Source: Limosilactobacillus ingluviei DSM 15946
GTDB taxonomy: Bacteria > Bacillota > Bacilli > Lactobacillales > Lactobacillaceae
Reading direction: 5' to 3'
Assembly: GCF_001435775.1 (NCBI RefSeq)
Contig: NZ_AZFK01000005.1
Location: 52,313 to 116,312 of the forward strand
Length of the DNA stretch: 64,000 nt
The position numbers and the translations under genes were made by a program. Below the pieces are notes generated by a model. The model was not told the DNA's origin, did no database searches, and was given only the letters and a program-made list of their open reading frames with translations. Of the stretch, positions 7,483 through 15,837 are shown piece after piece. Each line of letters opens with the position of its first letter. Position 1 is the first letter of the stretch.

Positions 7483-8958
7483 ATGGCAGATATTTGGTCA
7501 TTTCTCCAGTCGCAACACTTAGTTCCGCATTTACTAAAGGGCTATTTCGGCTTAGAAAGCGAACAACACCGGCTAACCGCAACCGGCCAGCTAAGTCGGG
7601 CCCCGTACCCCTCGACCTTTTCTTCCCGGCAGACGAATCCATATTTAAAAACTGACTTTGCTGACAATATGCTTGAAATGGTTGCACCTCCTAGTCAAGG
7701 CAGTCGTTTAGCGGTCCGCAACCTAACCATGATTCAAGAAGTTGAGCTTGCTCACCTTAAGAATCACGACTTTTTATGGCCCCTATCCGTGCCACCCGTT
7801 TTTTCAGCGACAGACCTCCACTTTGCAGGTCAATTTAACAGTCGCGCATGGGTGGCCCAATACCATGACTACTTACAAGCAAAATACGGCACCAGCCGGG
7901 AATTGCTGACGGGAATTCACATTAATTTTTCGTTTGATCGCCACCTCCTAACCCAATTAAGCGCCCATCTGACTTCAACTACTGAGTCGGCAATCGCTTG
8001 GCAAAACCAGCTTTACTTCCAATGTGCCCAAGCCTTCGTGGCCCACCGGTGGTTATTTACCTACTTATTCGGGGCCAGCCCGGTCGCTGGCAATCAGCTC
8101 AGTGGTGCCCCCGTCTCCTTTTCGGCTCCCGTTCGCAGTTTACGCAACAGTAATTTTGGCTATACCAATTTTGCAGAGGAAACGATCACCTATGCCAGCT
8201 TAGCGGCCCAAGTACGCCAATTAAACGCGATGCTAGCCAACCAGCGCTTCTTTTCCCTCCATGAATTTTATGGCCCCGTTCGGCTAAAAGGTCGCGCAAC
8301 GGACCTGGCCGACCTTTTGGCAAACGGCATCGAGCGCCTTGAATTCCGGGCCTTTGACCTGGATCCTTTTGCGGCCAGTGGCATTGCGCCAACAACCCTT
8401 GATTTCCTGGAGCTTTGCTTGGCTTACTGGCTGGTGACCCGCCCAAGATTGGACCTGACCACTGCTCGCGAACGCAACCATGCCGTTGCTATGCAAGACC
8501 CCACGGAAGTCTTCGCGTGGGTCCAACGCGAAGGCGGCCAGTTGGTGGCGCAGTTACGCGAATTTGCCCAAACCATTAAGGCCCCGGCTGCCTACTTTCA
8601 TGCACTTGCCACCGTCCAGCAACGGCTCCAAGCCCCTACCAAAACCCCGAGTGGCCGGTTGGTTCAATTTATCACTTCAGATCATCAATTGCTTAACTTT
8701 GGTATCACCACAGGGCAACGGCGGTATCAACTTTTCGCCCAAGACCCAGCCCCGGTGCCGGTTTTAGCAGAGACATATTCCGTACAAAAACAGCGGTTGC
8801 TCCAGGCTGCCATTGAACTTGGCCTTTCCATTTCATTTACCCCGGCGCTGCAAATCAGCTACCACCACCAAAGTTTGTCACTCACTCCAACCGAACCGCT
8901 CATCCCAAGCGACATCACAGCCCGTCAATTCCTTTGCCGTTATTTTACCCTGGAGTAA
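7483..8958 (+). CDS. gshA: Glutamate-cysteine ligase (GshA domain, stand-alone)
   Basis: Predicted to ligate L-glutamate and L-cysteine into gamma-glutamylcysteine with ATP. The 491-aa protein has family signatures GLESEQHRL, DFADNMLEMVAPPS and GIHINFSF, all in the N-terminal catalytic region. There is no C-terminal ATP-grasp (glutathione synthetase) domain, unlike the ~750-aa GshAB fusion, so the product may be gamma-Glu-Cys rather than glutathione unless a synthetase exists elsewhere. ATG 7483 follows GGGAGGCG; the frame extends upstream to 7432 without support. The last ~100 residues are less conserved. Confidence 0.85.
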   Translation: MADIWSFLQSQHLVPHLLKGYFGLESEQHRLTATGQLSRAPYPSTFSSRQTNPYLKTDFADNMLEMVAPPSQGSRLAVRNLTMIQEVELAHLKNHDFLWPLSVPPVFSATDLHFAGQFNSRAWVAQYHDYLQAKYGTSRELLTGIHINFSFDRHLLTQLSAHLTSTTESAIAWQNQLYFQCAQAFVAHRWLFTYLFGASPVAGNQLSGAPVSFSAPVRSLRNSNFGYTNFAEETITYASLAAQVRQLNAMLANQRFFSLHEFYGPVRLKGRATDLADLLANGIERLEFRAFDLDPFAASGIAPTTLDFLELCLAYWLVTRPRLDLTTARERNHAVAMQDPTEVFAWVQREGGQLVAQLREFAQTIKAPAAYFHALATVQQRLQAPTKTPSGRLVQFITSDHQLLNFGITTGQRRYQLFAQDPAPVPVLAETYSVQKQRLLQAAIELGLSISFTPALQISYHHQSLSLTPTEPLIPSDITARQFLCRYFTLE

Positions 8959-8977
8959 AACTTACTAAAACTTTAAA

Positions 8978-9006
8978 TTGGCGGGTTAGATTCGCAGTGC
9001 TACAAT
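8978..9006 (+). promoter_or_regulatory. ClC gene promoter
   Basis: TTGGCG (8978-8983), 17-bp spacer, TACAAT (9001-9006). Confidence 0.6.
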
Positions 9007-9034
9007 GGTGGACGGAATATTTTTAGTAGAAAGT

Positions 9035-9060
9035 CATTTGGCATTTTAAGCGGCCAAATG
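9035..9060 (+). promoter_or_regulatory. Leader hairpin before the ClC ribosome site
   Basis: CATTTGGC/GCCAAATG stem with a 10-nt loop ends 4-5 nt before the AGGA ribosome site of the ClC gene. There is no T-run, so it is not a terminator; a translational effect is possible. Confidence 0.4.
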
Positions 9061-9076
9061 AAATGAGGAATTGAGA

Positions 9077-10333
9077 ATGGTTAGGAACACCAGTCGTCGG
9101 GAAGATCTGCACCTGGCCGTGCTAACGGTTGGGTTAGGACTAATCGTGGGAAGTTCATCGCTTTTATTAGGGCTCTTATTGGACCACGTTGAACACTTAT
9201 TTTTGGGCTTCATTGAAAACAACCAGGTCCCCGTTGCGATCCATACCCCACCAGTCCAACGCTTCCTCGCACTAGTGCTTGGTGGAATTATTAGCGCTTT
9301 GAGTTGGTACTGGCTACAACGCAACTGGCGCCCCGTCGGCATCAATGCCGCCATGCAGGGCACCCGGATGCCGGTTGGCCGAACGATCGGGCATGTCGTC
9401 ACCCAAATCTTTTACGTCAGTACCGGAGGGTCGATCGGGCGTGAATTAGCACCGCGGCAAGCCGGGGCAATGATTGCCGACAATTTAAGTCGGTGGAGCC
9501 AGCAACACGGTTGGCAAATCACGCCGGAAGACCGCCGCCTGTTGATTGCAGCGGCAGCCGGGGCTGGGTTTGCCGGCGTTTATATCTCGCCTTTAACGGG
9601 AACCATGTTTTGTCTGGAACTGCTATACAAAAAAATCACCCCGCGCTCCGTGGCCGTCAGTGTTACCATGTCGGCCATTGCCACTATGGTGGGCGCATTA
9701 ACGAAGGGCTTTGTCCCGTACTATCTGACTGGCAACCATCACTATGCTTTGACCATCATCCCGCTCGCGATAATCTTAGGGGTGGTTAACGGTGCCCTCG
9801 GCGCGGGGTTTAAGGCAATCATTAACCGGGCCAGTCAGCACCGGGCTTATGGCCGGCAATTGCTGTGGCAGTTCCCACTTGTTGCAGCCTTGACCGGCTT
9901 AATTGCCATGTTCTTTCCAGCGGTTTGTGGTAATGGCCGGGGCCTGGCCCAATTAGCCATGAATACCCATCCCGCGACCTTGCTGGCCATCAGCTGGCTT
10001 GGCTTCGGTTTCTTGGCGAAAGCCAGCGCAACGCTATTAACCATTAAGGGGGGCGGTTACGGTGGTACTTTAACCCCCTCAATTGCCTTGGGGGCGTGCA
10101 GCGGCTTAATGATCGGCGCCTTATACGTTCCCCTGGTCAGTGGTGTAACTTTAAGCCAAACGGCCGTCCTCGGGGCCGCCGGACTGTTGGCCGCATCGCA
10201 AAGTGCTCCATTAATGGCCTTATTCATGATTTACGAAGTTTGTCATATGAACCATACGGCCTTGCTGCCTTTGGCCTTAGTGGTTGCGATTGCCACTTGG
10301 ACCGCGCAACAATTTCAAAAACAAAAAGATTAA
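9077..10333 (+). CDS. ClC family chloride channel/antiporter
   Basis: A 418-aa integral membrane protein of the voltage-gated chloride channel family, moving Cl- (or another halide) across the membrane, often in exchange for protons. The three selectivity signatures are visible: GSIGRELAP (118-126) with gating Glu123, GVYISPLTG, and KGGGYGGTLTPS. The first motif departs from the usual GREGP by Leu for Gly. There is no CBS domain. ATG 9077 is favoured over TTG 9071 by AGGA spacing. It is monocistronic with its own promoter, a leader hairpin and a strong terminator. The fluoride-specific subtype is not indicated, because no fluoride riboswitch is seen. Confidence 0.9.
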   Translation: MVRNTSRREDLHLAVLTVGLGLIVGSSSLLLGLLLDHVEHLFLGFIENNQVPVAIHTPPVQRFLALVLGGIISALSWYWLQRNWRPVGINAAMQGTRMPVGRTIGHVVTQIFYVSTGGSIGRELAPRQAGAMIADNLSRWSQQHGWQITPEDRRLLIAAAAGAGFAGVYISPLTGTMFCLELLYKKITPRSVAVSVTMSAIATMVGALTKGFVPYYLTGNHHYALTIIPLAIILGVVNGALGAGFKAIINRASQHRAYGRQLLWQFPLVAALTGLIAMFFPAVCGNGRGLAQLAMNTHPATLLAISWLGFGFLAKASATLLTIKGGGYGGTLTPSIALGACSGLMIGALYVPLVSGVTLSQTAVLGAAGLLAASQSAPLMALFMIYEVCHMNHTALLPLALVVAIATWTAQQFQKQKD

Positions 10334-10339
10334 ACAAAA

Positions 10340-10386
10340 CCGCGCGTTTGTTAGGCTTTGCTCCCCAACAAACGCGCGGCTTTCTT
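10340..10386. terminator. Terminator between ClC gene and lplA
   Basis: CCGCGCGTTTGTT/AACAAACGCGCGG, a perfect 13-bp stem (10340-10352 with 10367-10379) then TTTCTTTT. It separates converging genes. Confidence 0.85.
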
Positions 10387-10405
10387 TTATAATCAAGGCA
10401 ACGTT

Positions 10406-11434
10406 TTACAGCATCCGCATTATCAAAGCGGTTAAGTCATCAACACTGACTGAACTTAAATTACGTTCAATATCGACCGTTGACAATGCCGCCCTGATGG
10501 CTTCGGCGTGGTATTCAACTCCCTGTAAGGCCGCTTCAATCACGGCCGGGTTGCCGGTGGTTAAAAAGTCCCCAAACAGCTTAATTTCACTGATGTGGCG
10601 GTCAACCACATTGAAATTGAAGGCCACCGTCCCAATCGGAAAATGATGGGAAACATAGTGCTCATAACCCGGATTTTGCCCAAAGTTCCATTCATCAGTA
10701 GCAAACCGACTGGCTTGCCGAGCGTCAATTACCGCCCAATCAGCTTCCGTAAGGTGATAGGTCGGAATGTCAGCCAATTTTTCAACCCCAAACATGTGAC
10801 AAAGCAAGTAATTCTTAAAATCCTCGCTGGTCCAAGCTTGGTACTTGGCCGGCAAATGCGGCTTGACGTTCGTAATCCGGGCGTCAACCGATTTAATCCC
10901 CTTGGATTCTAATTTACCAATATCGGGCGTCAAAACCGTGCGGGCCACAGTTTCATCCAAATCAAACATAATCGTGCCACCGGCGGCATAGGCATTATTG
11001 GCTTTAACCATGGCCATCCCTGAAAATTTTTTACCGTCAATAGCCATATCATTGCGCCCACGTACTTCAGCGCCGGCCACTCCCAAATCGTGCAAGGCCG
11101 TCACAATCGGCGCGCCAATTTTTTGAAAATCCCGAAAATCAGTGGTGTCTCCCACCACAATGTTTTCAAAGACAATATTGCCCCGGTCATGATAAACCGC
11201 CCCGCCGCCGCTGGTCCGGCGCACCAACTGGATATCATGCTGTTTTAGATACGGCAGGTTAACTTCGGCATAGGCATTTTGGTGCCGCCCGATAATGACC
11301 GCCGGATCGTTAATGTAGCAGATCAAGCCATGCCCCTCCAACCGCAAATCGTTAATCAAGTATGCATCTAAAGATTGATTGATCATGGCATTATAAACGG
11401 GTTTGCCATGCCGACTGGTGTCAATTAAGAACAA
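10406..11434 (-). CDS. lplA: Lipoate-protein ligase A
   Basis: Activates free lipoate with ATP and attaches it to E2 or GcvH domains of 2-oxoacid dehydrogenase complexes. The 342-aa product has the biotin/lipoate ligase fold signatures RRTSGGGAVYHDRGN and the conserved lysine stretch GKKFSGMA, plus a C-terminal accessory domain. The start is TTG 11434 with an AGGAAGG ribosome site; no ATG fits the family N-terminus MFLIDTSRHGKPVYN. A good promoter lies at 11509-11537. No lipoyl domain gene is in the window. Confidence 0.93.
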   Translation of the reverse strand: MFLIDTSRHGKPVYNAMINQSLDAYLINDLRLEGHGLICYINDPAVIIGRHQNAYAEVNLPYLKQHDIQLVRRTSGGGAVYHDRGNIVFENIVVGDTTDFRDFQKIGAPIVTALHDLGVAGAEVRGRNDMAIDGKKFSGMAMVKANNAYAAGGTIMFDLDETVARTVLTPDIGKLESKGIKSVDARITNVKPHLPAKYQAWTSEDFKNYLLCHMFGVEKLADIPTYHLTEADWAVIDARQASRFATDEWNFGQNPGYEHYVSHHFPIGTVAFNFNVVDRHISEIKLFGDFLTTGNPAVIEAALQGVEYHAEAIRAALSTVDIERNLSSVSVDDLTALIMRML

Positions 11435-11508
11435 ACTGGCTGCTTCCTTCCTCTTTTAAAATTCAAAAAAGATCTTCTTTTTACCGAGAATTTAAAGCAC
11501 TCCCTTTT

Positions 11509-11537
11509 ATCTTAGTCCTTTCATTAGCCCCTGCCAA
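11509..11537 (-). promoter_or_regulatory. lplA promoter
   Basis: TTGGCA (11532-11537), 17-bp spacer, TAAGAT (11509-11514) on the minus strand. Confidence 0.65.
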
Positions 11538-11585
11538 CGAAAAGTTGGTAAAGCGACTGACTTTTTCACCATAACGATAACCTAA

Positions 11586-11627
11586 CAAAAGAACCGCTAA
11601 ATACTGACTTAACAGCATCTAGCGGTT
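11586..11627 (-). terminator. Terminator of tRNA-Ser
   Basis: Fully paired 15-16-bp stem (outer AACCGCTA/TAGCGGTT, inner part with G-U pairs) and short loop, followed on the minus strand by CTTTTG. It lies ~18 bp past the tRNA 3' end. Confidence 0.75.
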
Positions 11628-11643
11628 TTAAAACTTAAAAATA

Positions 11644-11732
11644 AGGAGAGTACAGGATTTGAACCTGCGCGCCCATTCAACATGGGTTCGCCGGATTTCG
11701 AGTCCGGTGCATTACCACTCTGCCAACTCTCC
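11644..11732 (-). tRNA. tRNA-Ser (anticodon CGA)
   Basis: Cloverleaf on the minus strand: acceptor GGAGAGT/ACTCTCC, anticodon stem CCGGA/TCCGG with loop CTCGAAA (anticodon CGA, reads UCG), the long variable arm of class II tRNAs (CCCAT/ATGGG) and T-loop TTCAAAT. CCA is not encoded. The discriminator position reads T, whereas bacterial serine tRNAs usually have G73. A TATAAT box lies ~10 bp upstream (11742-11747). Confidence 0.93.
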
Positions 11733-11781
11733 GTGACAACTATTATAGTTTAGCATGGAGAATTAACTTTGACAAGGGGAT

Positions 11782-12342
11782 TTAGTTAATTAACAGGCCA
11801 TTTTTTAATAAGAATTCGAGTAATGGCAGTCGATCGCCACCTGTTTGGGTAATAAAGTGGTCGCCAGTTGGCAAAAGAATAAACGGCGCCGCCAAATTAG
11901 TAGCCAGTCGTTGGGTAAACTGGTATGGAACAATATGATCATCCCGCGCCGAAATTACGACCGCGGCTTTTAATTTGGCCCGAATCGCAGCATAATCGAG
12001 CGATTCAGCGGTAAATGGTGCCAGTTCTGTCAGGCCAGGGACGAGGTCATCAAAACCAGAAACGAGAATTAAGTTGACATTCTGTACATCAGCTTGCGCC
12101 AAAAAGCGTAGGGTGGTAATACAACCAAGCGAATGGCCGATTAACGTCACCCCATCGGTCTGCGAGATTTGCGACTGACAAGCCGCCAACCAGTCAGCCA
12201 AACGAGGATTATCAGGTTCCGGGAGCGTTACGACGTGAACCGGTCGGTGCAGCTGGGTCGCCCCAAGCTGTTTAAGCCAAGGAAACCAGTTGGCCTCGGG
12301 GTTGGCACAATAACCGTGTACAACGTAAATTGGATCAGTCAT
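11782..12342 (-). CDS. Alpha/beta hydrolase, RBBP9/YdeN type
   Basis: A 186-aa serine hydrolase of the RBBP9/YdeN family. The nucleophile elbow is GHSLG (Ser71), with an acid in SARDDH (Asp134/135) and the catalytic His162 in TGDHF. The oxyanion region is VVHGY near the N-terminus. Substrate is unknown; these are small soluble esterase-like proteins. ATG 12342 follows GGAGGA; a TTG immediately upstream is the alternative. It starts only 3 nt after the stop of the fRMsr gene, so the two are co-transcribed. Confidence 0.85.
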   Translation of the reverse strand: MTDPIYVVHGYCANPEANWFPWLKQLGATQLHRPVHVVTLPEPDNPRLADWLAACQSQISQTDGVTLIGHSLGCITTLRFLAQADVQNVNLILVSGFDDLVPGLTELAPFTAESLDYAAIRAKLKAAVVISARDDHIVPYQFTQRLATNLAAPFILLPTGDHFITQTGGDRLPLLEFLLKNGLLIN

Positions 12343-12345
12343 CAA

Positions 12346-12816
12346 TTAATCCTCCGTTAGTGATGTTGGGGCGGGGAATAATAACGCGACTAAAGCTTCA
12401 AGTCCCGCTTGATCAGCCGCAGAAAAACGCGCTAATTCAGGACTATCAATATCTAAAACGCCCCATAGTTGCCCCGCTTTAAAAACCGGAACGACAATTT
12501 CAGAATTTGAGGCACTATCGCAAGCAATGTGGCCAGCAAATTGATGGACGTTTGGAACAATGACGGTCGTTTGACGTTGAGCTGCGGTCCCACAGACCCC
12601 GTTTCCTAAAGCAATATGCATACAAGCTACTCGCCCTTGAAAGGGACCGAGTAATAGCTCCCCTGCCTTCAAGCGATAGAAGCCAGCAAAATTAACCGCC
12701 GGTAAACTATGAAACAGTAATGATGAAAGATTAGCCGTCATAGCGACCCAATCAGTTTCACCAGCTAATAGCGCTGCTGCTTGTTCTTGTAGTAATTGAT
12801 AATCGGTTTCTGGCAT
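12346..12816 (-). CDS. msrC: Free methionine-(R)-sulfoxide reductase (GAF domain)
   Basis: Reduces free methionine-R-sulfoxide, an antioxidant repair step. The 156-aa protein is a single GAF domain with the three family cysteines Cys65, Cys75 (CMHIALGNGVCGTAA) and the catalytic Cys99 in HIACDSASNSEIVVP. Length matches the fRMsr family. The first gene of a two-gene unit with the hydrolase, starting at ATG 12816. Confidence 0.92.
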   Translation of the reverse strand: MPETDYQLLQEQAAALLAGETDWVAMTANLSSLLFHSLPAVNFAGFYRLKAGELLLGPFQGRVACMHIALGNGVCGTAAQRQTTVIVPNVHQFAGHIACDSASNSEIVVPVFKAGQLWGVLDIDSPELARFSAADQAGLEALVALLFPAPTSLTED

Positions 12817-12929
12817 GCTAACACCTCACATTTTCTAATCATTTTATCATAAAAACAAACAGTCGCAAACGGAAACTGGTCCTTATATCTTAACTAAGCT
12901 CATTGAGGGCATTTTCATTTAACAGCAAA

Positions 12930-12965
12930 AATGGTCACCAATGCCGCAAGCAACTGGTGACCATT
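12930..12965 (-). terminator. Possible terminator after the AhpF-like gene
   Basis: AATGGTCACCA/TGGTGACCATT, perfect 11-bp arms, followed on the minus strand by only TTTTGCTG, so a weak T-tract. Confidence 0.55.
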
Positions 12966-12978
12966 CTTTATTTGCAAT

Positions 12979-14619
12979 TTAATCGGCTGCTTCTACTGCC
13001 GCTACCAAGGCTGCCAAACTTTGACTGCCAAAGATTACCGGCCCACCATTAATCATGGTCGCTGGCACGCTCATAATCTGCCGGGCTTCCCGCAGATCTT
13101 TAAATTGGGCCAAATCAATCATGGTAGCCTCAATTCCCGGATTTAACGCCGCCATGTGCTGGCAGGCGGCCACAACATCGGGACAGAAATGACACGTCAA
13201 CGAAACACCAATTTCCAGCTTCGTTGGTGGCAGCGCTTGGATCCGCTCCTTTAAGGCAGGTTCAAGCGTTTGGCCTGACCCGGCCACATTGTATAAGCCC
13301 AACACCAACGAATTCAATTCATGACCGGTCGGCACGCCGGCATAATGCAGGCCCGTATCCTGACCATCACAAACCAAGCGTAATTGCGGCAGTAACGTAG
13401 CTTGGGCGGGAGCGGTTTGTTCAGCCATTTCTAAGTGCGCATCCAGGGTAACCAATTCACTGACAAACGACCGCAGTTCCTGACTGACTTGATTGTCAGT
13501 CAGCCACAACTGCAAGGTTACCGGCCGGGTAAGTTTGGATAAAACCGGCTGCAATTGGGCTACTAAGTCCGGCGTAAACCACTTGCCCGTGTGCTGACTG
13601 GTCGACGCAGTTGGCAGTTTGCTGGTTGGGCCCTGCTTAACCGTTGGCGTCTTATGCAAAGGCAAATGCAACCGTTGCTTTAGGGCGGTAACATAAGCTT
13701 CCGCACTGGTTGCCGCCATTGCGCCATCGGCCGCCGCAGTAATAATCTGCCGGAGGGGCTTAGCAACTAGGTCTCCCGCCGCGAAGACACCAGGAACCGC
13801 TGTCGCTTGCTGCGCGTCAACTGCTAAATAACCGTGTTTGTCGCGCACTAACGTTGGTGGCAAACCGGCGGTGGCGGGTTGCGTCCCCACGTAGACAAAC
13901 ACCCCAAAGGTCTTGTCCGGTGGTGTCACTTGGTAAGTGCTTTCCACCCCGGTTTGGTTGTTTACCAAGGTCATCCCCGTTAAGAACTGCTCACCATGCA
14001 CTTCCTTAATCTCCGTGTGATAACGGACTTCGACTTGAGGATTATCAAGGGCCCGGGCCGCCGTTAGCGGTGGACATTGAAATTCGCCTTCCCGCACTAA
14101 TACGGTCACGCGTTTAGCATAGCGAGTCAAGAAATCTGCCTCTTCGGCCGCCGCGTAACCACCGCCAACCACGAAAACTGGCAACCCGGTAAACAGTTCC
14201 CCATCACACGTTGAGCAATAGGCGACCCCCCGGCCCCGAAAAGCATCTTCACCAATAAAGCCTGCCTGACGTGGTTGGGCCCCCATCGCTAAAATCACGC
14301 TGCGCGTGCGATAAGTTTGCCCACTGGCTCCCGTGAGGACTTTCACCTCATCGGCCAGTTGGCAAGCTACCACCGCATCCTTTTTGATTTGAACCCCAAA
14401 ATCCTGGGCCTGACTTTGCATTTGCCGCATTAACTGGGAACCATCAACTGCTGGTGCCGCGGGGTAGTTGTAGACCATGGCCGTGGTCGTAACCTGCCCT
14501 CCGACCGTTTCAGCCTCCAACACCAACGTATCCAAAGTTGCGCGGCCCGCGTAAATCGCGGCACTTAATCCAGCTGGCCCCGCACCTACAATAATTAAAT
14601 CATAGATCCGCTCCGTCAT
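12979..14619 (-). CDS. ahpF: AhpF-like flavoprotein: thioredoxin-reductase domain followed by AhpF N-domain-like module
   Basis: Electron donor predicted for AhpC. Residues ~5-308 form a thioredoxin-reductase unit: FAD motif GAGPAG (12-17), redox pair CSTC (135-138), NAD(P)H motif GGGYAA, and C-terminal FAD motif near GVFAAGDL. After a Pro/Thr/Ser-rich linker (~318-345), residues ~346-546 match the double thioredoxin-fold that forms the N-terminus of E. coli AhpF, including GHELNSLVLGL and the redox pair CHFC (476-479) in SLTCHFCPDVV. So the AhpF domains are present in reversed order. ATG 14619 (8 bp after AGAGG) is preferred to ATG 14625. It lies 14 bp downstream of ahpC. Confidence 0.9.
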   Translation of the reverse strand: MTERIYDLIIVGAGPAGLSAAIYAGRATLDTLVLEAETVGGQVTTTAMVYNYPAAPAVDGSQLMRQMQSQAQDFGVQIKKDAVVACQLADEVKVLTGASGQTYRTRSVILAMGAQPRQAGFIGEDAFRGRGVAYCSTCDGELFTGLPVFVVGGGYAAAEEADFLTRYAKRVTVLVREGEFQCPPLTAARALDNPQVEVRYHTEIKEVHGEQFLTGMTLVNNQTGVESTYQVTPPDKTFGVFVYVGTQPATAGLPPTLVRDKHGYLAVDAQQATAVPGVFAAGDLVAKPLRQIITAAADGAMAATSAEAYVTALKQRLHLPLHKTPTVKQGPTSKLPTASTSQHTGKWFTPDLVAQLQPVLSKLTRPVTLQLWLTDNQVSQELRSFVSELVTLDAHLEMAEQTAPAQATLLPQLRLVCDGQDTGLHYAGVPTGHELNSLVLGLYNVAGSGQTLEPALKERIQALPPTKLEIGVSLTCHFCPDVVAACQHMAALNPGIEATMIDLAQFKDLREARQIMSVPATMINGGPVIFGSQSLAALVAAVEAAD

Positions 14620-14633
14620 CGACATCGCCTCTT

Positions 14634-15197
14634 TTATAACTTGCCAACCAGGTCCAGACTTGGCTTGATCGTTTCTTCACCCGGTTGCCAATTAGCCGGG
14701 CAAACCCGATCGCCGTGTTCGCGAACAAATTGGGCCGCTTGCAAAGTCCGCAAAATTTCGTCAGCTGACCGCCCGATCCCCATATTATTAATCGTATAGG
14801 ATTGGATCTTGCCATCTGGGTCAACGATAAAGACGCCCCGGTAAGCCTGACCCGCTTCTTCATCTAACACATCAAACATCCGAGCCAATTTCCCGGCGGG
14901 GTCCGCTAGCATCTTGTATTGCAATTTGCCAATCTTTTCGGAAGCTTCCGCCCAGGCCTTGTGCACGAATTCGGTGTCTTCAGAAACCGAGTAAACTTCC
15001 GCCCCTGCTTGTTGAAAGGCTTCATAATTAGATTGTAATGCTTCTAATTCCGTTGGACAAACAAAGGAGAAATCCGCTGGGTAAAAGAAGAAAATGCTCC
15101 ACTTTCCCAGAACATCTGCTTTGGTAACATCAACCGTTTTACCAGCTTGGTAAGCCTTCACCGCAAAGTCACCAATTTCTTGATTCAAAAAATTCAT
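14634..15197 (-). CDS. ahpC: Peroxiredoxin AhpC
   Basis: Typical 2-Cys peroxiredoxin that reduces hydrogen and organic peroxides. The 187-aa protein has the peroxidatic Cys47 in FSFVCPTE and the resolving Cys166 in DRVCPANW, both at the AhpC positions. AAGGAGG precedes ATG 15197; the frame extends upstream without support. It is first in an operon with the AhpF-like reductase that should recycle it. A PerR-type box lies between promoter and start. Confidence 0.96.
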   Translation of the reverse strand: MNFLNQEIGDFAVKAYQAGKTVDVTKADVLGKWSIFFFYPADFSFVCPTELEALQSNYEAFQQAGAEVYSVSEDTEFVHKAWAEASEKIGKLQYKMLADPAGKLARMFDVLDEEAGQAYRGVFIVDPDGKIQSYTINNMGIGRSADEILRTLQAAQFVREHGDRVCPANWQPGEETIKPSLDLVGKL

Positions 15198-15210
15198 CTT
15201 AAGATCCTCC

Positions 15211-15225
15211 TTATAATGATTCTTA
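15211..15225. promoter_or_regulatory. PerR-type box upstream of ahpC
   Basis: TTATAATGATTCTTA matches the Per box TTATAATNATTATAA at 12 of 14 defined positions. It lies just downstream of the inferred start of transcription. Confidence 0.65.
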
Positions 15226-15236
15226 TCTACAACCAA

Positions 15237-15265
15237 AATATAACACTAGTGATATCAAATGTAAA
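15237..15265 (-). promoter_or_regulatory. ahpC promoter
   Basis: TTTACA (15260-15265), 17-bp spacer, TATATT (15237-15242) on the minus strand. Confidence 0.65.
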
Positions 15266-15318
15266 GGCTTATTTTCAAATCAAAAAGGACTAATGCCAAT
15301 GACACCAGTCCTTCTTCA

Positions 15319-15837
15319 TCAATCTTCAACTGCCGCAAACAAGCCGTCATAGGCTTGCATTAATTCGGTCGGGTTAACTTGGTAATCAACCAAGCCCATT
15401 TTTAACAACAAATGCCAAGCATGACGAAAATCAGCTTGCCGGTGGGTATAGTAGCTTTGCAAAAAAAGGTTCTTAATAGCTAACGCTTCCCGATCTAAAT
15501 CAACCAATTTGGTACAAGGCGTTGCCGTCACTAATTTTTGGTATTCTTCGGGGGTCATTACCACCAAATGCGTCCACTTAAGCCGGGCACTGACCACCAA
15601 AAACCAAAATAAAACGTGGGCAAAGTCTTCGGCTTGCTGTTCGGTTGATTTTTTAACTTGGCCCGCACGCAAGGAGTATTTGCTTTGCCCGCCGTACAAA
15701 GTCGTCAAAGCCTGATCCGCATTCAAGACCGCATGCTGTAGGTGCGCAGTCGGTCCCAACAAGAGATCCCGCTTTTCAAACAATTGATTATCCAAACTAA
15801 TCGCCGCTTGCAACAACTTGGTAAAATCAAGCATCAT
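15319..15837 (-). CDS. Unrecognised helical protein, possibly related to all-alpha NTP pyrophosphatases
   Basis: Third gene of an unknown three-gene operon; 172 aa, predicted soluble and almost entirely helical. The segment TEQQAEDFAHVLFWFLVVSA resembles the ExxD helix of dUTPase/MazG-type all-alpha pyrophosphatases, but the partner ExxE helix is not obvious, so I do not assign an activity. ATG 15837 (AGGA 8 bp upstream) overlaps the end of the preceding gene by 11 nt; ATG 15834 is equally possible. The longer frame to 15960 only reads antisense-like basic sequence inside the upstream gene. Confidence 0.7.
   Translation of the reverse strand: MMLDFTKLLQAAISLDNQLFEKRDLLLGPTAHLQHAVLNADQALTTLYGGQSKYSLRAGQVKKSTEQQAEDFAHVLFWFLVVSARLKWTHLVVMTPEEYQKLVTATPCTKLVDLDREALAIKNLFLQSYYTHRQADFRHAWHLLLKMGLVDYQVNPTELMQAYDGLFAAVED

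Noticed and set aside
8959..9076. Fluoride riboswitch before the ClC gene
   Set aside because: None of the conserved crcB-motif elements is present; only a simple hairpin is seen.
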